From an uncultured Collinsella sp. (GTDB taxonomy: Bacteria > Actinomycetota > Coriobacteriia > Coriobacteriales > Coriobacteriaceae), in the NCBI GenBank assembly GCA_900757235.1, contig CAAENB010000158.1:1-18700 (forward strand): 18,700 bases of DNA, given 5' to 3'. Made by a program: the position numbers and the translations under genes. The notes beneath the pieces are model-generated. The model searched no databases. It was not told the DNA's origin and saw only the letters and a program-made list of their open reading frames with translations. This document shows, piece by piece, positions 7,166-12,645 of the stretch; within the stretch, counting starts at the first letter, position 1, and every line of letters begins with the position of its first letter.

Positions 7166-7758
7166 CCCGGAAAGCCTGTTTGGCGCAGGGCCTCGTAGAG
7201 GACGATGGCGGCGCTGTTGGAGAGGTTGAGTGCGCTGATGCGGTAGTCGTCCGGATTGACGAAGTTGCCGCAGATATCCTGCCGAAGGATGGCCTCGTGG
7301 CTGTCCTCGGTATGTCCCAGCGATTCCTCGTGGGCTTCCCAGGCCTCGGCGTTGTCGAGTGAGTCACAATCGCGCAGCATGGGAATGCGCTCGCAGCGCT
7401 CGGGCGCCGCGGCGAGCAGTGGCTCGGGAATGCCCGAGCTCTCGCTGCCAAAGACCAAGTAGTCGCCATCGCGGTAGGTACTCTGCGCATAGGTGCGGCG
7501 TGCCTTTTTGGTCAACAGATGCAGGCGCTCGTCGGCAGGGGAGAGGCCGTTGCGCGCAAGGAAATCCTCACAGCCGGCATATGTCGTCACGTTCAGGTTT
7601 TGCCAGTAGCCCAAGCCGGCGCGACGCACCGTCTTGTCGTCGAGCGAAAAGCCCAGCGGTTCCACCAGATGCAGGCGGGCACCGGTAACCACGCAGGTGC
7701 GGCCGATATTGCCCGTATTGGCCGGAATCTCGGGCGCATACAGCACGATATTGAACAT
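7159..7758 (-). CDS. trmL: tRNA (cytidine(34)-2'-O)-methyltransferase TrmL (SPOUT family)
   Basis: A 199-residue SPOUT methyltransferase predicted to 2'-O-methylate the wobble nucleotide of tRNA-Leu using S-adenosylmethionine. Diagnostic blocks are the N-terminal NIVLYAPEIPANTGNIGR (3-20), DDKTVRRAGLGYW (40-52), DYLVFGSESSGIP (99-111), IPM (125-127) and LNLSNSAAIVLYEALRQ (177-193). E. coli TrmL is 157 residues. The extra length here is an acidic insert of roughly 44 residues (about 131-174) between IPM and the LNLSN motif, in the region that forms the knotted cofactor-binding loop. The start is set by AAGGAG 6 nt upstream of the ATG. The protein ends FPGM, where E. coli continues past the equivalent YPGA; the stop codon belongs to rep4. 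It lies downstream of a CobW-type gene, from which it is separated by a strong hairpin. Confidence 0.88.
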   Translation of the reverse strand: MFNIVLYAPEIPANTGNIGRTCVVTGARLHLVEPLGFSLDDKTVRRAGLGYWQNLNVTTYAGCEDFLARNGLSPADERLHLLTKKARRTYAQSTYRDGDYLVFGSESSGIPEPLLAAAPERCERIPMLRDCDSLDNAEAWEAHEESLGHTEDSHEAILRQDICGNFVNPDDYRISALNLSNSAAIVLYEALRQTGFPGM

Positions 7759-7777
7759 GAATCTCCTTGGCTCAGAA

Positions 7778-7813
7778 CGAAAAACCACCACGAAGGGTAC
7801 CTTCGTGGTGGTT
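7778..7813 (-). terminator. Strong hairpin with T tract between the CobW-type gene and trmL
   Basis: The arms AACCACCACGAAGG and CCTTCGTGGTGGTT (14 bp, perfect) flank a 3-nt loop. On the minus strand they are followed directly by TTTTT, the form of an intrinsic terminator for the CobW-type gene. It ends only about 20 nt before the trmL start codon and leaves no space for a separate trmL promoter. It may instead act as an attenuator or partial terminator. Confidence 0.75.
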
Positions 7814-7853
7814 AGGCGGTTACGTGGGCGGAAAAATGCCCGCTTGGATAAAC

Positions 7854-8984
7854 CTAGGCGCGGTGCCAGTCGGTCAGGCAAGCATCGAGGGAGGCGATGA
7901 GCGCATCCTTGTCCATGTGACGGCCGATGATGCACAGGCTCGTCATGCGGTCGCCCGTCTCGTCGTCCCAAATCTGCATGATCTCGGGGTTCTCGTCGAT
8001 GATCTTCTGCTTCTCGCCCTCGGGCGCGGAGTCGACAAACAGGCCGTTCTCCATCAGGCGCATCTGGTGGCCGGCCTGCTCAAACATGTAGCACATGTCC
8101 GGATCGCCGGTCTGCCACAGCGGACCCTTGACGCGAATGACCTCGTCGGGCCATTCCTGCTCAACAAAATCGGTGAACTTCTGCAGGTCAAACGGCTTGC
8201 GGCGCGAGTACACAAAGGTCTCGATGTCGTACTCGAGCACCTCGGGGTCGTCGTGCTCCTCGGGGTGCTCCATGGCCTCGATCCAGGCGGCGGAGTTGTA
8301 GGCGCGCATAAAGTCGAAGCGGTCGGTATCGAGCAGCTCCTCCATGGGGACCTCGCCGTTTTGGGCCTCGACAATTACGGCGTCTTTCTGCAGGCTGCGC
8401 ACGATGGCCTTGAGCTCGGCGATTTGCTCAGGGCTCACGGTATCGGTCTTGTTGAGGATCAGCGTGGAGCAAAACTCGATCTGCTGGATGAGCAGGCTCT
8501 CGATGTCGTCCTCGTCGATATCCTCAGCCAGCAGGTCGCGACCGCCGTTGAACTCGTCGTACATGCGGGCGCAGTCGACCACGGCCACGATGTTGTCGAG
8601 CGCGAGCTTGGGCTCGCCGCCCACCTTGGCCTCGTCGCAGAAGCTCGAGATGGTGTAGGCGATGGGGATAGGCTCGCAAATGCCCGAGGCCTCGATGATG
8701 ATGTAATCGAAGTCGCCCGAATCGGCGATGCCCTGCAGCTGGTTGGCAAGGTCGTCCGAAAGCGTGCAGCAGATGCAGCCGTTGGTGAGCGGGATGAGGT
8801 CGTCGGTCTCGGAAAGGCCGCCGTCGGCGATAAGGCTGGCGTCGACGTTGATCTCGCCGATATCGTTGACGATCACGGCGGCGCGGATGCCGCCGTCGTT
8901 AGCGAGGATGTGGTTGAGCAGCGTGGTCTTGCCGGCACCGAGGTATCCGGTAAGCATGATGATCTTCACGGGTTTGTTGGGCAT
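7854..8984 (-). CDS. CobW/COG0523-family GTP-binding metallochaperone
   Basis: A 376-residue G3E P-loop GTPase. Walker A is GYLGAGKT (13-20), the metal-binding CXCC is GCICC (69-73, Cys70/72/73), the switch-like segment IIIEASGICEP is at about 95-105, and the guanine-specificity motif NKTD is at 178-181. A CobW C-terminal domain follows (about 250-370, ETFVYSRRKPFDLQKF and EVIRVKGPLW). This family delivers Zn, Co or other metals to client proteins; the client here is unknown, and no cobalamin or zinc-uptake gene is nearby. The start is supported by AAAGGAGGG upstream of the ATG. It is the third of a minus-strand run after the flavodoxin and ArsC-like genes but is separated from them by an 86-nt gap that may hold its own promoter. 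Confidence 0.9.
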   Translation of the reverse strand: MPNKPVKIIMLTGYLGAGKTTLLNHILANDGGIRAAVIVNDIGEINVDASLIADGGLSETDDLIPLTNGCICCTLSDDLANQLQGIADSGDFDYIIIEASGICEPIPIAYTISSFCDEAKVGGEPKLALDNIVAVVDCARMYDEFNGGRDLLAEDIDEDDIESLLIQQIEFCSTLILNKTDTVSPEQIAELKAIVRSLQKDAVIVEAQNGEVPMEELLDTDRFDFMRAYNSAAWIEAMEHPEEHDDPEVLEYDIETFVYSRRKPFDLQKFTDFVEQEWPDEVIRVKGPLWQTGDPDMCYMFEQAGHQMRLMENGLFVDSAPEGEKQKIIDENPEIMQIWDDETGDRMTSLCIIGRHMDKDALIASLDACLTDWHRA

Positions 8985-9070
8985 GTGCCCTCCTTTGTTA
9001 GACTTGGCTTACAGTTGAATCTTATGCCAAACGCCTGCTCTTATACCCACGCGCCGGCAAATAACACAGG

Positions 9071-9412
9071 CTACTCCCAGGCTCCCCACACGTCGGGGCA
9101 ATAGCCGACAGTGGCCTTTTTGCCGTTACGCACGATGGGCTCGGCCAAGACCTGCTGGTTCTCGAGCAGCTTGTCGAAGCGCTGACTGGGGGTGAGGTGC
9201 TGAATGAGCGCGAGCGTCTCCTCGTCCTTGGCTTTGGGGTTGAGCAGCTTGTCGATGCCGCCGACCGCCTGCATCACGCTCGTGAGCTCGCCTTTGCTCA
9301 TCTCCTTTTCCTTAAGGTCGATAAACTGCACCTTAATGCGGCGCTCCTTAAAATAACGCTGGGCCTTCTTGGTATCGAAGGACTTTTTGGTGCCAAAAAT
9401 CTGGATATTCAT
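9071..9412 (-). CDS. ArsC/Spx-like thioredoxin-fold protein without catalytic cysteine
   Basis: A 113-residue protein of the arsenate reductase (ArsC/Spx/YffB) superfamily. The N-terminal block IQIFGTKKSFDTKKAQRYF (3-21), the IDLKEKEMSKGEL segment and the C-terminal PIVRNGKKATVGY (about 92-104) match the family fold and length. The redox Cys expected in the K-C-x-T-x-K-K-A loop is Ser11, and the only Cys (about 105) lies near the C terminus. Classical arsenate reduction is therefore unlikely, and a binding or regulatory role is possible. The gene starts 11 nt after the stop of the flavodoxin gene, so the two are probably co-transcribed. The Shine-Dalgarno is modest (GGCGGAG). Confidence 0.8.
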   Translation of the reverse strand: MNIQIFGTKKSFDTKKAQRYFKERRIKVQFIDLKEKEMSKGELTSVMQAVGGIDKLLNPKAKDEETLALIQHLTPSQRFDKLLENQQVLAEPIVRNGKKATVGYCPDVWGAWE

Positions 9413-9423
9413 GCTCCGCCGTT

Positions 9424-10047
9424 CTACCTGATGAAGTTGGTCGTTGCGCGATCTGCCTCGGGCGCGTTGATACCGGCGGCCTGTCCTGCCTCGATGCAGC
9501 GCAGGAGCCAGGCCATGTTCTTGCCGATGTTTCGCATGGTGGCAAGGCCCTCGGCATCCCCATCGGCGTCGCCGGGCACGCGGCCAAATACGTTGTTCCA
9601 GTAGGTGGAGGCAACCACGGGCATTTGCTTAATGGTGAAGTACTTGTTGAGCACATCGAAGGTGGTCGACGTGCCGCCGCGACGGGCGATGGCGACTGCG
9701 GCGCCGGGTTTGTGCTCAAAGGCATGCCCGCCTGCATAGAAGGCGCGATCGAGGGCCGAAAGGATGCGGCCGCTGGGGTGCGCGTAGTAGACGGGCGAGC
9801 CAAAGACAAAACCGTCGGCCTGCTCGGCGGCAGCGATGAGCTCGTTCACCACGTCATCGTCAAAGGTGCAGCGACCGCCAAGTTTGCCACACTGGCCGCA
9901 ACCGATGCAATCGCGAATGGGCTTGGCACCCAGCTGAAACACCTCGGTATCAATGCCTTCGGCATTGAGCTGCTCGGCGACTTCGGCAAGCGCGCGAGCG
10001 GTGTTGCCGTTTGCCTTGGGGCTGCCGTTGACCAAAAGAACCTTCAT
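9424..10047 (-). CDS. Iron-sulfur flavodoxin / NADPH-dependent FMN reductase family protein
   Basis: A 207-residue flavodoxin-fold redox protein. The FMN phosphate loop is NGSPKANGNT (7-16). A compact cysteine cluster with Cys47, 50, 53 and 60 (C-X2-C-X2-C-X6-C) matches iron-sulfur flavodoxins, which carry a 4Fe-4S cluster beside FMN. GSPVYYAHPSGRILSALDR (83-101) is the second FMN-contact region. The ATG at 10047 is chosen because AGGGAG lies upstream and homology begins at MKVLLVNGSP; the open frame continues upstream but has no family similarity. It probably transfers electrons in an anaerobe (inference). It is first in a pair with the ArsC-like gene. Confidence 0.88.
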   Translation of the reverse strand: MKVLLVNGSPKANGNTARALAEVAEQLNAEGIDTEVFQLGAKPIRDCIGCGQCGKLGGRCTFDDDVVNELIAAAEQADGFVFGSPVYYAHPSGRILSALDRAFYAGGHAFEHKPGAAVAIARRGGTSTTFDVLNKYFTIKQMPVVASTYWNNVFGRVPGDADGDAEGLATMRNIGKNMAWLLRCIEAGQAAGINAPEADRATTNFIR

Positions 10048-10381
10048 CACAAACTCCCTCTGCTGTTGGTGACTTCTGCAGAGGATTATCGCACGAGCGG
10101 GCGGATGGCGTGGGGCGCGATGCCGGCCCCGAGGGCCCACGGCAGGCTCGCCCACCAGGTACGTGCGGGATACGGTCCAGAGGATGTTGGAGTGCGGGGC
10201 CTCGTGCGAGCAGATTGTAAGGGGTCTGGGCGGGCCGCCCTCGATGGCGAGCTTTGAGGTCTTGGAAGGCGGGCTGCTGCGGAGGCTATGATTAATACTA
10301 AGGCGGTTGCTATCGAGTAATTCACACTTGGTTTGATTCGATTGTGAACGCGCAGCTAGGACGGAAAGCAAAGGAAGTTCT
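10048..10381. other. Divergent intergenic region, GC-rich then AT-rich
   Basis: This stretch of 334 bases lies between the divergent flavodoxin and small membrane protein genes. The left 200 bases are very GC-rich, with an uninterrupted minus-strand frame running into the flavodoxin gene but no start signal or recognisable family. The right part becomes AT-rich and includes TTCACA (10321-10326) and TGTGAA (10343-10348) as an inverted pair with a 16-nt spacer. It should contain both divergent promoters, but none could be assigned convincingly. Confidence 0.4.
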
Positions 10382-10702
10382 ATGGAAACAGAGGATGCTG
10401 TCTGCTTGATAACTTCGATTGCCCTGATTCTTCTTTCAATCCAATACAGAAGAGGAAGATGGCTCAGCTCAATTGCTGGATATGATGTCACAAAAAGGGA
10501 GAGCGGGATTGATATACGCCCTTACGCAAAGTTGATTTCTTCTGTGACGTTATGGATGGGGCTGCTGTTTTTCTTGTGGGCGGTAGAGGGCTGGGTACGC
10601 GATTGGAATACCAGCGTTTTTGAAGTTTTGGTTCTACTTCTGTTCAGCTTGGCCTCTTTGTCGTTCGTGCGGCTCGTTAGGTTTGTGTTTATGAGGCGAT
10701 AG
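10382..10702 (+). CDS. Small three-helix membrane protein, possibly DUF3784-like
   Basis: A 106-residue integral membrane protein with hydrophobic segments near 7-22, 49-69 and 79-104. The central IAGYDVTKRE resembles the AGYNTMSKEE signature of DUF3784 proteins, which gives the tentative family call. AAAGGAAG lies upstream of the ATG. It is AT-richer than the neighbouring genes, with codons such as AGA, ATA and TTT, suggesting acquisition from another source. Function is unknown. A short possible gene follows 14 nt later on the same strand. Confidence 0.6.
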   Translation: METEDAVCLITSIALILLSIQYRRGRWLSSIAGYDVTKRESGIDIRPYAKLISSVTLWMGLLFFLWAVEGWVRDWNTSVFEVLVLLLFSLASLSFVRLVRFVFMRR

Positions 10703-10716
10703 CCAGCGGAAGCGGG

Positions 10717-10917
10717 ATGGACGACAAAATGGACCAATACAGCCAATTGTCAAAAGAATTTGATAGGGTTGGCTTAACAGATTTACTCGAGGGCATATCC
10801 GTGGCGGGGGATAGGTTTTATGTTGTTGAGCACTTATTTGCATCGGGTGAAGGAAACCAAGAGTATCGAAAACGGTGCTCCCGGGCCCCGGGAGGGACTG
10901 CGGGGGCGTTCGGCTAA
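10717..10917 (+). CDS. Possible small or truncated hypothetical protein
   Basis: A 66-residue frame with GGAAG upstream of the ATG, in the same AT-rich islet as the small membrane protein. The first 47 residues (MDDKMDQYSQLSKEFDRVGL onward) look like plausible protein, while the last 20 are read through a GC-rich hairpin and are unconvincing. It may be a gene remnant cut near 10855. No family is recognised. Confidence 0.3.
   Translation: MDDKMDQYSQLSKEFDRVGLTDLLEGISVAGDRFYVVEHLFASGEGNQEYRKRCSRAPGGTAGAFG
10865..10894 (-). terminator. Possible terminator downstream of the diguanylate cyclase gene
   Basis: The arms CTCCCGGG and CCCGGGAG (10878-10894) are separated by one base. On the minus strand they are followed by CACCGTTTTCG. 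The stem is very GC-rich but the T run is short and offset by five bases. It lies about 95 nt beyond the GGDEF gene stop. Confidence 0.35.
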
Positions 10918-10988
10918 CTGCGGGTACGACCTATTTGCTCAATGTGTTCGGTTGAGATCGGAAATTAACCATCATGCGCCCCACGACG

Positions 10989-12518
10989 CTAGTCCAGCTT
11001 GGTGCCCGGTACTTGCGGCGCCTCTTTAAGCAGCGCTTTGAGTTCGTTCAAAATGGAAACGGGCTGACGGTCGACGCCGTCCAGATGGAGCGTGGCCACG
11101 CGAATGGGCGGCTGATATTCAAGCGAGCCGATGAGCACGGGAGAACCCAAGAACCGTTCGATGTCGCTTGCGATCTCGTCGATTGCCTCGGGGCCGAGCT
11201 CATCGAAAAGCGCCACGAATGTCGGCCCCGTTGAGCGGAACAGACGACCCTTGCCGCGCGAGCATTCCATAAGGCAGGCGGCGCTTTCGGCGAGCACGCG
11301 GTCGCCTGCGTCGAATCCAAAGCGGGCATTGACCTCGGCGATATCGTCGACCTTAATGGCAATAAAGCCTGCCTCGCGCGCCACGCGACGCATTTCGCCA
11401 ATGGCGTTAACCAGGGCGTGAATGTCGCCCAGGCCGGTCACGGAATCTGTCGTATCTGCCAAGCTTCGGTTGATGATAATGCCCACGTACATGTTAGGCT
11501 CGGTATCGGTGCCGTCCAAGCGGTAGCCCGTGCAGTCGCAAAGCACGTATTTTCCGGTGGCGTCCATTACGCGATACTGCATGTAGTGGAAGTGCCACGT
11601 GCTGTTTATCACCATGTCGAGCTCGGCGCGTACGTTGTCGCGGTCCTCGGGATGAACGCGGGCGAGCCACATGTCGAGTGAGTTAAAAGGGTGCTGGGAG
11701 GGCAGGTCAAAATCGCGCACGGCGTTAACCGACCATTGCGATTCTCCCGTATCGAGATTGAGGATAAACGGATAGCGCGTCTCGGAGCTCATGGAGATCG
11801 CTTGGAACACCCGGTCGTTGCAGGGAAGCTGATCGACGATTGGGCGTTGCGGCGCGTCATCGTCTTTCGGTTGCTGCACACGATGCATAAGCTTATAGCG
11901 ATACATCTTGCGATCGGCATCCATCGTCATCTGGCGACGCGTGTCGCCAGCAAGTGGATCGACGCGCGAGCAGCCAAAGCTAAAGCTGCCGATCATGGGC
12001 GCCTTGCCACCTGAGCTCGCCTCGATCAACCTGGTACGTACCTGCTCCAAGCGCTGCTCGAGTTCAATCTCGTTTGTAGAGAGCGAGATGAGCACAAACT
12101 CGTCTCCACCGATACGGAACAGCATTTCACCGTGCTCCATGTTTTCGGAGAGCGTGCGGCAGATGCTCAGAATATAGCGATTGCCTTCGGCGTGGCCAAA
12201 CCTATCATTGCAATGCTTGAGATGGTCGATGTCAATATAGGCGCAGGTGAAGGGGTCGCCTTTGCGCCAGAGTTGCTCGACGTGACGGTCGAATCCGTTG
12301 CGGTTGCCCAAGTTGGTGAGCGGATCGATATAGGCGTTGCGCTCAAGCAGCTGGCGCTCTTGTTGCAGGATGGCATGCGTCTTTTGCAGTTGCTCACCAA
12401 CGGCGCGTAGCTCAGCAGGCAGCGCGGCAACATCGAGTTCAGCGGTCGAGACGCCGTTCGCAAGTCGCTGAAGATAGGCAATAATCGATTGCTCGCCCAG
12501 GCGATATGACTCGTTCAT
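10989..12518 (-). CDS. Diguanylate cyclase: GGDEF - PAS - degenerate GGDEF
   Basis: A 509-residue cytoplasmic signalling protein. A coiled N-terminal segment (about 35-60) precedes a canonical GGDEF domain (61-215: DPLTNLGNR at 65-73, AYIDIDHLKHCND at 93-105, RIGGDEF at 135-141) predicted to make cyclic-di-GMP from two GTP. A PAS domain of the PAS_3 type follows (about 236-350: WLARVHPEDR, YMQYRV). A second GGDEF-fold domain (about 358-500) has STGPT where GGDEF is expected, so it should be inactive. No RxxD inhibitory site precedes the active GGDEF (residues 128-131 are EHGE). The start at 12518 follows AAGGAGG; an upstream ATG in the open frame lies before this site and is rejected. It is paralogous to the next gene upstream and probably shares its c-di-GMP circuit. 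Confidence 0.9.
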   Translation of the reverse strand: MNESYRLGEQSIIAYLQRLANGVSTAELDVAALPAELRAVGEQLQKTHAILQQERQLLERNAYIDPLTNLGNRNGFDRHVEQLWRKGDPFTCAYIDIDHLKHCNDRFGHAEGNRYILSICRTLSENMEHGEMLFRIGGDEFVLISLSTNEIELEQRLEQVRTRLIEASSGGKAPMIGSFSFGCSRVDPLAGDTRRQMTMDADRKMYRYKLMHRVQQPKDDDAPQRPIVDQLPCNDRVFQAISMSSETRYPFILNLDTGESQWSVNAVRDFDLPSQHPFNSLDMWLARVHPEDRDNVRAELDMVINSTWHFHYMQYRVMDATGKYVLCDCTGYRLDGTDTEPNMYVGIIINRSLADTTDSVTGLGDIHALVNAIGEMRRVAREAGFIAIKVDDIAEVNARFGFDAGDRVLAESAACLMECSRGKGRLFRSTGPTFVALFDELGPEAIDEIASDIERFLGSPVLIGSLEYQPPIRVATLHLDGVDRQPVSILNELKALLKEAPQVPGTKLD

Positions 12519-12556
12519 GATGGATAACCTCCTTGGGCGGAACAACGGTTTGTATC

Positions 12557-12587
12557 ATATCCCCAATTCGGTTTGAATTGGGGATAT
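12557..12587. promoter_or_regulatory. Perfect 13-bp inverted repeat in the leader of the diguanylate cyclase gene
   Basis: ATATCCCCAATTC and its complement flank GGTTT. It lies between the two c-di-GMP genes, about 40 nt before the start of the downstream one. A TATGAT-like -10 (12554-12559, minus strand) overlaps its edge. No T tract follows on either strand, so an operator or 5'-leader structure is at least as likely as a terminator. Confidence 0.45.
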
Positions 12588-12645
12588 AAGTTAGCTAATG
12601 GAGACAAATGCCCCCTTCGACGGTGGCGTTTTGCGCGCGAGCGTA

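Noticed and set aside
7767..9104. Long plus-strand open frame (445 codons) opposite the CobW-type gene
   Set aside because: It is a shadow of the high-GC CobW gene: no ribosome binding site, no recognisable family, composition typical of an antisense frame.
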